A stretch of 5,895 nt of DNA from Actinomycetota bacterium (GTDB taxonomy: Bacteria; Actinomycetota; Actinomycetes; Nanopelagicales; Nanopelagicaceae): contig JAQCGQ010000047.1 of NCBI GenBank assembly GCA_027730465.1, positions 1-5,895 on the forward strand, given 5' to 3'. Below, piece by piece: positions 1-5,895 of the stretch. Position numbers and translations under genes: made by a program. The stretch's first letter is position 1. The number at the start of each line of letters is the position of its first letter. Below the pieces are notes generated by a model. It was given only the letters and a program-made list of their open reading frames with translations. It ran no database searches and was not told the origin of the DNA.

Positions 1-1
1 A

Positions 2-724
2 GAGTCATTCACAGTTCGAGTTAAAAGTGAGGAAAAACTGCGTAGATTTGTTGCCGACGCCTCCCATGAACTTCGCACGCCACTTACAGCAATTCGTGGT
101 TTTGCAGAACTACACAGACAAGGTGCGGTGATTGGTGAAGATAAAACTAAAGAATTAATTAATCGAATTGAAAGAGAGTCAATTCGAATGAGCACATTAG
201 TTGAAGATTTATTACTACTTGCAAGGCTTGATCAATCACGTGAATTAGCTAATGATCCAGTTGATTTAAACAAATTAATTACTGAAGTTATTGCCTCCGC
301 TAGAGCTGCAGGACCTAATCACCCGATTGAATTAAGGATGGCAAATGAGGAGATATTTGTATTAGGAGATTCACAGAGGATTCACCAAGTACTCGCTAAT
401 TTACTTGCAAATGCTCGTACTCACACACCGGTAGGAACAAAGATAACTATTTCAGCTTCGCAAGGTATTAATGAAACTAGCGTTGAAGTTTCAGATAATG
501 GATCTGGTTTATCACTAGCAGATCAAGGGCGAATATTTGAACGATTTTATCGAGCAGATCCAGCGCGAGTTAGAAATACTAAATCTGTAAGCACAAATGA
601 CGGAAGCGGCCTTGGTTTATCAATTGTTGATGCAGTAATGAAGGCACATGGTGGGTATGTAAGTGTTAAATCAGAATTAGGGCAAGGTTCAACTTTTATC
701 TTGCATTTTTTAAATCAAGAGTAA
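2..724 (+). CDS. OmpR-family sensor histidine kinase, 3' part (5' end outside window)
   Basis: This is the cytoplasmic catalytic half of a two-component sensor kinase, which autophosphorylates on histidine and passes the phosphate to a response regulator. The reading frame is open from base 2, giving 240 visible residues. Visible motifs are the H-box ASHELRTP with the phospho-accepting His at visible residue 22, the N-box NLLANARTHTP around 133-143, the G1 box DNGSGL at 165-170, the F-box IFERFYRAD at 178-186 and the G2 box GSGLGLSIV at 201-209. All key ATP-binding and phosphorylation residues are intact. A GTG at 128 is not the start, because the H-box lies upstream of it. The sensor domain, membrane segments and most of any HAMP linker must lie before the window, probably after a response-regulator gene. 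The style resembles actinobacterial PhoR/TrcS-like kinases, but the stimulus cannot be told. It ends 4 bp from the convergent dcd stop. Confidence 0.95.
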   Translation, partial: ESFTVRVKSEEKLRRFVADASHELRTPLTAIRGFAELHRQGAVIGEDKTKELINRIERESIRMSTLVEDLLLLARLDQSRELANDPVDLNKLITEVIASARAAGPNHPIELRMANEEIFVLGDSQRIHQVLANLLANARTHTPVGTKITISASQGINETSVEVSDNGSGLSLADQGRIFERFYRADPARVRNTKSVSTNDGSGLGLSIVDAVMKAHGGYVSVKSELGQGSTFILHFLNQE

Positions 725-731
725 TTAATTA
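722..731. other. Palindromic decamer carrying both convergent stop codons
   Basis: TAATTAATTA is a perfect 10-bp palindrome. Its first three bases are the stop of the histidine kinase on the + strand, and its last three are the complement of the dcd stop on the - strand. There is no hairpin plus T-run in the 4-bp spacer, so neither gene has an intrinsic terminator between the two coding regions. Confidence 0.8.
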
Positions 732-1307
732 TTCAATCTCACTTTTATGAAAGTTAAGCCAAGATTTAGAGGGTGTTGGTCCACGTTGTCCTTGATAGCG
801 TGATCCATAAATAGCTGAGCCATATGGGTGTTCAGCGGGTGAAGATAATTTAATTAAACAAAGTTGACCAATTTTCATTCCTGGAAATAATTTAACTGGC
901 AGGTTTGCAACATTTGAAAGCTCTAATGTGATGTGGCCTGAAAATCCTGGATCAATAAATCCAGCAGTTGAATGAGTTAATAATCCCAATCTACCAAGGG
1001 AAGATTTACCTTCAAGGCGTCCGGCAATGTCATCGGGTAAAGTTATAACTTCATAAGTACTTGCTAATACAAATTCTCCCGGGTGCAAAATAAAATGTTC
1101 ATCACTTGCAACTGCTACCTCACGAGTTAGCTCTGCTTGTTCAATTGAGGGATCTATAACTGAGTACTTATGGTTTTCAAAGACTCTAAAAAATCGGTCT
1201 AGTCTTACGTCAACACTTGATGGCTGCACCATCGCATCGGTAAAGGGCTCAACCTTTACCCGGCCAGATTTAATTTCTGCCTTAATATCGCGATCACTTA
1301 GCAGCAC
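729..1307 (-). CDS. dcd: dCTP deaminase, dUMP-forming (bifunctional Dcd-Dut type)
   Basis: The enzyme converts dCTP to dUMP, releasing ammonia and pyrophosphate (the EC 3.5.4.30 type), and so feeds thymidylate synthesis in the cytosol without releasing dUTP. The protein has 192 residues, the normal length for this trimeric family. Key signatures are [10 protein letters not shown] at 99-108, [13 protein letters not shown] at 112-124, and HITLEL at 125-130, with Glu129 as the expected catalytic base. The C-terminal [10 protein letters not shown] at 171-180 matches the segment that closes over the nucleotide. From memory the sequence is close to the M. tuberculosis bifunctional enzyme, including Ala115 in the STAG turn. 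Monofunctional enterobacterial Dcd has HVTAHRIDPG at this place instead. The start is a GTG giving MLLSDRDI, which matches the family N-terminus. It is divergent from fadE5 and convergent with the kinase. The bifunctional activity is inferred from similarity. Confidence 0.96.
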   Translation of the reverse strand: MLLSDRDIKAEIKSGRVKVEPFTDAMVQPSSVDVRLDRFFRVFENHKYSVIDPSIEQAELTREVAVASDEHFILHPGEFVLASTYEVITLPDDIAGRLEGKSSLGRLGLLTHSTAGFIDPGFSGHITLELSNVANLPVKLFPGMKIGQLCLIKLSSPAEHPYGSAIYGSRYQGQRGPTPSKSWLNFHKSEIE

Positions 1308-1315
1308 AATCGCTG

Positions 1316-1321
1316 ACCCTA
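1316..1321 (-). promoter_or_regulatory. Putative -10 box (TAGGGT) of dcd, near-leaderless
   Basis: On the minus strand TAGGGT ends 8 nt before the dcd GTG start. It fits the actinobacterial -10 pattern TAnnnT at the spacing expected if transcription begins at or beside the start codon. No convincing TTGACA-like -35 is seen 16-19 bp upstream. The AGGG inside it could instead act as a weak ribosome binding site. The start itself is supported by the family N-terminus. Confidence 0.45.
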
Positions 1322-1374
1322 CCCCGAACTACGGGTTTCGGTTAGAAAAACCTACTGGTGGGTATTGATTAAGT

Positions 1375-1386
1375 TACTGATCAGTA
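1375..1386. promoter_or_regulatory. Perfect 12-bp palindrome, candidate operator for fadE5 (and perhaps dcd)
   Basis: TACTGATCAGTA is a perfect inverted repeat in the 92-bp divergent dcd/fadE5 gap. It lies just upstream of, and shares two bases with, the TAGGAT box before fadE5. A further TACTG half-site lies at 1353-1357, making a second, looser inverted repeat of CCTACTG (1351-1357) with CAGTAGG (1382-1388). Position and symmetry fit a dimeric repressor site. TetR- or GntR-type regulators commonly control fatty-acid genes, but no regulator gene is visible here, so the binding protein is unknown. Confidence 0.5.
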
Positions 1387-1390
1387 GGAT
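1385..1390 (+). promoter_or_regulatory. Putative -10 box (TAGGAT) or ribosome binding site of fadE5
   Basis: TAGGAT lies 9 nt before the fadE5 ATG and fits the TAnnnT -10 pattern, which would give a leaderless or 1-3 nt leader mRNA. The same bases contain AGGA at 1386-1389, a plausible Shine-Dalgarno core 10 nt from the ATG, so the two readings cannot be separated by sequence alone. A TTGATT at 1365-1370 is only 14 bp upstream, too short for a standard -35 spacing. Confidence 0.4.
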
Positions 1391-1399
1391 GCTTATCCC

Positions 1400-3226
1400 A
1401 TGGGCCATTACATAGCTAACCTGCGCGATATTGAGTTTTGTCTTTTTGATTTACTAGAGCGGGAAGAAATTTTAGGTAAATCAATTTACAAAGATTTAGA
1501 TCGTGAAACTGCCATGGGAATGCTTGAAGAGGTTAAGCGAATGGCTGAAAATGATTTAGCTGCATCCTTTGTTGATGGTGATCAACAGAAAGTTAAATTT
1601 GATCCAGCAACTGGAAATGCAACCTTGCCTGAATCATTTAAAAAATCTTACAAAACTTTTATGGATAATGAATGGTGGCGCCTTGATGCTCCGGTTGAAC
1701 TAGGCGGAACCGCAGTTCCACCATCAATTCGTTGGGCGATTGCTGAAATGGTTTTAGGTTCAAATCCAGCAATTCATATTTATGCATCTGGTACTGCATT
1801 TGCTCACGTTGCATATGTGTTTGGAACTGAGAAACAAAAAAAGATTGCTAAGTTAATGATCGATAAGCAATGGGGTGCAACCATGATGCTTACTGAACCA
1901 GATGCTGGCAGTGATGTTGGCGCAGGTAGATCTAAAGCTATTAAGCAAGTAGATGGCACTTGGCATATTACTGGCACAAAAAGATTTATTACATCCGGTG
2001 ATTCTGATCTTACTGAAAACATAATCCACTTTGTTTTAGCTAGGCCTGAGGGAGCAGTTGCTGGAACTAAAGGTCTAGATCTTTATATGATTCCAAAGTT
2101 CATGTTTGATTTTGATACTGGCAAATTAGGAAAACGCAACGGAGTCTACGTTACAAAATTAGAACATAAAATGGGTTTAAATGTTTCAACCACATGTGAG
2201 ATGAATTTAGGTGAAAAAGAACCAGCAGTGGGCTACTTACTTGGTGAGGTGCACGAAGGAATCGCTCAGATGTTTAAGGTGATTGAGTACGCCAGAATGA
2301 TGGTTGGTTCAAAAGCTATTGCCACACTTAGTGCTGGATACCAACAAGCACTTGCTTACGCAAAAACACGTGTGCAAGGACCAGATTTAACTGTGGCAAA
2401 AGATAAGAACAGCCCTAGAGTTGAAATTATTAAGCACCCAGATGTTAGAAGATCTTTAATGACGCAAAAGTCATACTCTGAAGGAATGAGGGCGCTAGTT
2501 TTATACACTGCAACAATTCAAGATGCTTTTGCGCTAGCTCAAGCTGAAGGTGCTGATCAAGGAAAAATTGATGATCTACACCTTGTAAATGACTTGCTGC
2601 TACCAATTGTAAAAGGCTACGGCAGTGAAAAATCATGGACCTTACTTGGCACAGAATCTCTACAAACTTTTGGCGGCTCAGGATTTACAACTGATTGGCC
2701 ACTTGAGCAGTATGTACGAGATGCCAAGATTGACACACTTTATGAAGGAACAACTGCAATTCAAGGATTAGATTTCTTCTTCCGGAAAATCGTAAGAGAT
2801 CGCGGACGCTCTATAACTATCGTTGGTAAAGAAATCTTAAAGTTTGCTTCAAGTGGTGGTAATTTAGTTGAAGAAAAGAAAGTATTGCTAAAAGCGCTAG
2901 AGGATGTGCAAGCAATGATTGGACATATGGTTGGTATGGCCATGAGTTCACAAGAGGAACCAAAAGAACTTTATAAAGTTGGTCTTAACACCTCAAGACT
3001 TTTAATGGCGACTGGTGATCTAATAATTGCATGGTTACTACTTCGCCAAGCAGATATCGCTCAAAACAAATTAGCTGATGCTGGACGTGATACCGAGTTT
3101 TATAATGGAAAAATTGCCTCTGCAAAATTCTTTGTTCGCTCCGTTCTTCCACATATCTCATTAGAGCGAGCAGTTGTTGAGTCTGAAACTGGTGAGATTA
3201 TGAATATTGCTGAGGCTGCTTTTTAA
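1400..3226 (+). CDS. fadE5: Acyl-CoA dehydrogenase, FadE5 type (608 aa)
   Basis: This is an FAD-dependent acyl-CoA dehydrogenase making trans-2-enoyl-CoA, the first oxidation of fatty-acid beta-oxidation, in the cytosol. The protein has 608 residues, longer than the roughly 380-residue common form and close to mycobacterial FadE5 (about 611). Order of parts: the extra N-terminal helix region (residues 1-35, MGHYIANLRD), the N-terminal and middle dehydrogenase domains with the FAD/substrate segment MMLTEPDAGSDVG at 162-174 and RFITSGDSD at 195-203, then the C-terminal helical domain with YEGTTAIQ at 448-455. Glu449 is the expected catalytic base, aligning with Glu447 of FadE5. A C-terminal extension (about 470-608) ends in EAAF, as in FadE5. 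The N-terminus matches the family start, which supports this ATG. FadE5 is known for broad chain-length use, and the same is inferred here. It is divergent from dcd, and eamA follows after 39 bp. Confidence 0.95.
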   Translation: MGHYIANLRDIEFCLFDLLEREEILGKSIYKDLDRETAMGMLEEVKRMAENDLAASFVDGDQQKVKFDPATGNATLPESFKKSYKTFMDNEWWRLDAPVELGGTAVPPSIRWAIAEMVLGSNPAIHIYASGTAFAHVAYVFGTEKQKKIAKLMIDKQWGATMMLTEPDAGSDVGAGRSKAIKQVDGTWHITGTKRFITSGDSDLTENIIHFVLARPEGAVAGTKGLDLYMIPKFMFDFDTGKLGKRNGVYVTKLEHKMGLNVSTTCEMNLGEKEPAVGYLLGEVHEGIAQMFKVIEYARMMVGSKAIATLSAGYQQALAYAKTRVQGPDLTVAKDKNSPRVEIIKHPDVRRSLMTQKSYSEGMRALVLYTATIQDAFALAQAEGADQGKIDDLHLVNDLLLPIVKGYGSEKSWTLLGTESLQTFGGSGFTTDWPLEQYVRDAKIDTLYEGTTAIQGLDFFFRKIVRDRGRSITIVGKEILKFASSGGNLVEEKKVLLKALEDVQAMIGHMVGMAMSSQEEPKELYKVGLNTSRLLMATGDLIIAWLLLRQADIAQNKLADAGRDTEFYNGKIASAKFFVRSVLPHISLERAVVESETGEIMNIAEAAF

Positions 3227-3243
3227 CAACTTAGATTAAATAA

Positions 3244-3259
3244 ACCCTTAATGTAGGGT
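3244..3259 (+). promoter_or_regulatory. Putative eamA promoter: TAGGGT -10 box inside a short inverted repeat
   Basis: TAGGGT at 3254-3259 ends 6 nt before the eamA ATG, again fitting a TAnnnT -10 element of a leaderless transcript. Its AGGGT pairs with ACCCT at 3244-3248 to form a 5-bp inverted repeat with a 6-nt loop. No T-run follows, so it is not a convincing terminator for fadE5. A clear -35 is missing: TTAACA at 3223-3228 is 25 bp upstream, too far. GGTG at 3257-3260 could alternatively be a weak ribosome binding site 5 nt from the ATG. Confidence 0.42.
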
Positions 3260-3265
3260 GCCATT

Positions 3266-4186
3266 ATGAAACATCGCGCTGAATTCATTTTGATCTCAGC
3301 CGCTTTGGGATTTGCCTTTGGTGGAATCGCAGCAAAAGTTCTTCGGGAAGCAAACATGGACGCTTTTCGCTTAACTCAAATTAGAACCAGTGCAGCCGCA
3401 GCTATTTTGCTAACTTTAGTATTGCTTAAGAATAAATCTCAATTAAAGGCAACTAGATCTGAGATAAAAGATTTAATAATTTTCGGCATCATTGGAATAG
3501 CAGCAGTAACCTCATTTTACTTTTTTGCTATTAAATATCTTTATGTTTCAGTTGCTTTAATAATAGAATTTACTGCGCCGATTTGGATTGTTTTATATCT
3601 GCGCTTTATTAAGAAGAAATCTGTACCAGCAACTATTTGGTGGGGAATTGCTTTTGCATTTTCTGGGCTTTTACTTATCTCCCAGATTTGGAGTGGCACT
3701 TCACTACACCCGTTAGGAGTAATTGCCGCATTTTTAGATGCGATAGCCCTAGCTCTTTACTTTATTTTTGCAGATCGTCTTTCGCAAACTCGAACATCGC
3801 TTTCCCTCATTACTTGGGGGATGTCAGTTGCTGCAGTATTTTGGGCGCTAATTCTGCCTTGGTGGAATTTTCCTTTTGAGTTTTTAACCAATACCTACTC
3901 CTTACAGGGTGAATTATCTAACTACAGTGCACCTGGCTGGGCTTTAGTTCTTTGGATAGTTGTAGTTGGTACGGTGATTCCATATTTAATGACAGTTACT
4001 GCGATTAGAGAATTATCAGCCAGCACAAGCAGTGTTATCGGTATGATTGAACCAATATTTGCTGGGGTTATTGCTTGGTGGTTACTAAATGAGGCATTTA
4101 CACCAATTCAATTACTAGGGTGCGCAGTTGTGTTAGTTGGAATTTATTTAGCTGATAAGGCTAGGAGTGTGGTGAGTAAATCATGA
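3266..4186 (+). CDS. EamA/DMT-family membrane transporter
   Basis: This 306-residue integral membrane protein has two EamA-type repeats. Predicted membrane segments are at roughly 5-25, 38-55, 69-88, 93-113, 121-141, 148-168, 179-199, 224-244, 252-274 and 279-297, the ten helices usual for the drug/metabolite transporter superfamily. The first repeat ends with the family-like stretch ALIIEFTAPIW (97-107). The second contains the matching MIEPIFAGVIAWWLLNE (260-276). Family members export amino acids, metabolites or drugs, and the substrate here cannot be told. No cleavable signal peptide is needed or seen, since the first helix is a membrane anchor. The last codons overlap the next gene by 4 bp (ATGA), so this gene and the carbonic anhydrase are probably one operon. 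A functional link between the two is not implied by sequence. Confidence 0.92.
   Translation: MKHRAEFILISAALGFAFGGIAAKVLREANMDAFRLTQIRTSAAAAILLTLVLLKNKSQLKATRSEIKDLIIFGIIGIAAVTSFYFFAIKYLYVSVALIIEFTAPIWIVLYLRFIKKKSVPATIWWGIAFAFSGLLLISQIWSGTSLHPLGVIAAFLDAIALALYFIFADRLSQTRTSLSLITWGMSVAAVFWALILPWWNFPFEFLTNTYSLQGELSNYSAPGWALVLWIVVVGTVIPYLMTVTAIRELSASTSSVIGMIEPIFAGVIAWWLLNEAFTPIQLLGCAVVLVGIYLADKARSVVSKS
4171..4176 (+). promoter_or_regulatory. Ribosome binding site of the carbonic anhydrase, inside eamA
   Basis: GGTGAG lies 6 nt before the ATG at 4183, within the last codons of eamA. It supports the overlapping start and translational coupling. A stronger-looking AGGAG at 4163-4167 is 15 nt away, too far for a standard site but possibly helping ribosome retention. 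Confidence 0.5.
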
Positions 4187-4674
4187 GTGACTTTAGTGAC
4201 TTATTCACTGGCAATGAGGATTTTGTTAAAGAGTTTAAATCTCAAGATTTAACTGGTCAGGCAAAAAAAGGACTAGCAATTATCACTTGTATGGATTCTC
4301 GAATTGACCCACTTCGAATTGTTGGCATGAAAGCTGGGGACGCCAAAATATTAAGAAATGCTGGTGCTAGGGTAACTGATGATGTTCTTAGAACTTTAAT
4401 CCTTGCTGCATATTTGTTAGGTGTTAATCGAGTGCTGGTAATGCCACACACTGATTGCCGAATGGCTAGTGGTACTGAAGCACAAATTCATCAAGAAATT
4501 TTAGATGCCTCTGGTGTTGATACAACAAGTATCCAAATTAGAACCGTGACCGATCAAATCTCAGCTTTAAAAGATGATTTGCTTCGAATTGAAGGATTTC
4601 CACTGCTGCCTAAAGATATTAAAGCACTTGGTGCAATTTATGATGTAAAGAGTGGAAAACTTACAAAAATTTAA
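4183..4674 (+). CDS. can: Beta-class carbonic anhydrase, Rv1284-like
   Basis: A zinc enzyme interconverting CO2 and bicarbonate in the cytosol, supplying bicarbonate for carboxylases and helping pH balance. The protein has 163 residues, the same length as I recall for M. tuberculosis Rv1284. Zinc ligands and catalytic pair are visible: Cys36, Asp38 and Arg40 in CMDSR, then His89 and Cys92 in HTDC. ILRNAGARVTDDVLR at 56-70 is the conserved RNAG region. The residue after Cys92 is Arg93, where most beta-class enzymes have Gly. The neighbouring PHT in place of GHx is also a departure from the classic signature. The start fits the family N-terminus and overlaps the eamA stop as ATGA. The gene ends tail-to-tail with dnaB, the two coding regions sharing four bases. 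Activity is inferred from the intact zinc site. Confidence 0.93.
   Translation: MSDFSDLFTGNEDFVKEFKSQDLTGQAKKGLAIITCMDSRIDPLRIVGMKAGDAKILRNAGARVTDDVLRTLILAAYLLGVNRVLVMPHTDCRMASGTEAQIHQEILDASGVDTTSIQIRTVTDQISALKDDLLRIEGFPLLPKDIKALGAIYDVKSGKLTKI
4671..4674. other. TTAA shared by the stop codons of two convergent genes
   Basis: TAA at 4672-4674 ends the carbonic anhydrase on the + strand, and TTA at 4671-4673 is the complement of the dnaB stop on the - strand. The two coding regions therefore overlap by four bases and leave no room for an intergenic terminator. Confidence 0.85.
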
Positions 4675-5895
4675 TCATCCTTAACAAACTTTTCATTTGT
4701 AGCAAAGGTTGCAGCCATATCGGTAAATCTAGCAAGGTGTAATTGAGCTGAAACGGTAATGGTTCTAGTTGGACCGTTTCGGTGTTTTGCCACAATTAAA
4801 TCAGCCTCACCTGATCTATTTTGTGAGTCATATAAATCCTCACGGTGAAGCAGGATAACAAGGTCTGCATCCTGCTCAATCGATCCTGATTCACGTAGAT
4901 CTGAAAGCATTGGCTTCTTATCTGATCGCTGCTCAGGGGATCGATTTAACTGTGAGATAGCAACTACTGGCACATTAAGCTCTTTTGCTAATAACTTTAA
5001 TTGACGAGAGAACTCTGAGACCTCTTGTTGACGGTTTTCAACTCGTTTACCGCTAGTCATTAGCTGTAGATAATCAATCACAATTAGTTTTAGATCATGG
5101 CGCTGCTTAAGACGTCGTGATTTAGCCCTTATTTCCATGAGCGACAGATTTGGAGAGTCATCAATAAACATCGGTGCATCAGAGATCTCACCCATTCGCC
5201 GAGCCATTCTTGCCCACTCTTCTTCACTTAACCGACCTGATCTAATGTTATTAAGTGGCACCCGTGCTTCAGCTGAAAGCATTCTCATTGTGATTTCAGA
5301 TCTGCTCATTTCAAGAGAAAAAATAACTGAGGTTTCACGTTTATGAATTGATGCAAAACGAGCGATATCTAAACCTAATGTTGATTTACCAACTGCCGGA
5401 CGCGCCGCCAGCACAATCATGTTTCCTGGATGAAAACCATTAGTTAACGCATCTAAATCTTTAAAGCCTGATTTAACTCCTTGCCCAGTAACACCGGCAG
5501 CAATTTTTTCTATTTCATCATAAGCCTCTGGCATTAATTGAGATAGTTGAACATAATCATCTGATTCACGTCTCTCTGTTACTGCAAAAACTTCTGCTTG
5601 TGCTTGATCAACAGCGTCATCTACTTCACCTTCATCGGTATAACCAAGTTGCACAATTTTGGTTCCAGCTTCAACAAGGCGCCTCATAATTGCGCGCTCA
5701 CGAATTATCTTTGCGTAGTAACCGGCGTTAGCTGCAGTTGGAACAGATGAGATAAGTGTGTGTAGATATGGAGCACCACCTGCTCGTACTAAATCACCAC
5801 GTTTTGTTAACTCAGCTGAGACTGTTACTGGATCTGCAGGTTCACCCCTGCCATATAAATCAACGATTGCGTCATAAATTAATTCATGTGCTGGG
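4671..5895 (-). CDS. dnaB: Replicative DNA helicase DnaB, N-terminus outside window
   Basis: This is the hexameric ATP-driven 5'-3' helicase that opens the replication fork and binds primase. The frame is open to the window edge, giving 407 visible residues of a protein usually about 450-480 long, so only some tens of N-terminal residues are missing. The ATG at 5687 is internal: upstream codons encode a typical DnaB N-terminal domain, including YGRGEPAD, GGAPYLHTL and VPTAANAGYYA. In visible numbering the Walker A motif ARPAVGKST is at 164-172, the catalytic Glu in FSLEMS at 195, Walker B LIVIDYLQLM at 270-279, SQLNRSPEQR at 314-323, ESGSIEQDADL at 335-345, and the arginine-finger segment KHRNG at 370-374. 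No intein interrupts Walker A, unlike some mycobacterial DnaB genes. The upstream neighbours (often ssb, rpsR and rplI in this phylum) cannot be seen. Confidence 0.97.
   Translation of the reverse strand, partial: PAHELIYDAIVDLYGRGEPADPVTVSAELTKRGDLVRAGGAPYLHTLISSVPTAANAGYYAKIIRERAIMRRLVEAGTKIVQLGYTDEGEVDDAVDQAQAEVFAVTERRESDDYVQLSQLMPEAYDEIEKIAAGVTGQGVKSGFKDLDALTNGFHPGNMIVLAARPAVGKSTLGLDIARFASIHKRETSVIFSLEMSRSEITMRMLSAEARVPLNNIRSGRLSEEEWARMARRMGEISDAPMFIDDSPNLSLMEIRAKSRRLKQRHDLKLIVIDYLQLMTSGKRVENRQQEVSEFSRQLKLLAKELNVPVVAISQLNRSPEQRSDKKPMLSDLRESGSIEQDADLVILLHREDLYDSQNRSGEADLIVAKHRNGPTRTITVSAQLHLARFTDMAATFATNEKFVKDD

Noticed and set aside
128..130. GTG as the start of the histidine kinase
   Set aside because: The frame is open upstream to base 2 and encodes the essential H-box before this GTG, so the gene begins outside the window.
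1308..1399. Small RNA or riboswitch in the dcd-fadE5 gap
   Set aside because: The gap is only 92 bp and its paired elements are short. Both starts appear to have promoter-like boxes directly beside them, leaving no leader for a riboswitch.
1804..2943. Minus-strand open frames of 60-72 codons inside fadE5
   Set aside because: They have no family resemblance, no supporting start signals, and lie fully inside a well-supported gene in the opposite direction.
3244..3259. ACCCT/AGGGT hairpin as an intrinsic terminator of fadE5
   Set aside because: The stem is only 5 bp and no T-run follows. It overlaps a better -10 candidate for eamA.
3637..3879. 80-codon plus-strand frame inside eamA
   Set aside because: It is a shifted frame of the transporter, rich in Cys/Phe/Ser, with no independent support.
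4257..4451. 64-codon minus-strand frame inside the carbonic anhydrase gene
   Set aside because: It is the antisense shadow of a conserved enzyme, with no upstream signals.
5137..5346. 69-codon plus-strand frame inside dnaB
   Set aside because: It is antisense to conserved helicase motifs and has no recognisable product.
5379..5405. Possible intein at the DnaB Walker A site
   Set aside because: The motif ARPAVGKST is continuous and the flanking helicase sequence is uninterrupted.
5685..5687. ATG as the start of dnaB
   Set aside because: The 69 upstream codons to the window edge are open and encode a recognisable DnaB N-terminal domain, so this is an internal methionine.

Overview
The window looks like ordinary core chromosome from an A+T-rich, streamlined member of the Actinomycetota. 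The proteins read as actinobacterial: the dCTP deaminase, the acyl-CoA dehydrogenase and the carbonic anhydrase resemble, from memory, the Mycobacterium tuberculosis bifunctional Dcd-Dut, FadE5 and Rv1284. The DNA, however, is A/T-rich at third codon positions and tightly packed. The longest gap between genes is 92 bp, and two convergent pairs have almost no spacer. This combination fits the freshwater acI lineage (Nanopelagicales, e.g. Planktophila/Nanopelagicus). The lineage is an inference, not something proven here.

Layout. 2-724 (+): the 3' part of an OmpR-family sensor histidine kinase, whose sensor and membrane part lies before the window. 729-1307 (-): dcd, a dUMP-forming dCTP deaminase, convergent with the kinase. 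1308-1399: the only real regulatory gap, a divergent promoter region for dcd and fadE5 that contains a perfect 12-bp palindrome. 1400-3226 (+): a FadE5-type acyl-CoA dehydrogenase. 3266-4186 (+): an EamA/DMT-family transporter with ten predicted membrane segments. 4183-4674 (+): a small beta-carbonic anhydrase that overlaps the transporter by 4 bp (ATGA). 4671-5895 (-): the replicative helicase DnaB, convergent with the carbonic anhydrase, lacking its first few dozen residues because the window ends.

The genes do not form one pathway. They cover signalling, dTTP precursor supply, fatty-acid beta-oxidation, export, CO2/bicarbonate interconversion and replication. The eamA and carbonic anhydrase genes are very likely co-transcribed and translationally coupled. 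fadE5 is probably its own unit, because a promoter-like box lies between it and eamA.

The most useful non-coding signal is a TAGGRT box lying 6-9 nt before three start codons (dcd, fadE5, eamA). It fits -10 elements of leaderless or near-leaderless mRNAs, although weak ribosome binding sites remain an alternative. I found no RNA gene, mobile element, CRISPR array, intein or new defence-like system, and no stretch over 300 bp without a gene.
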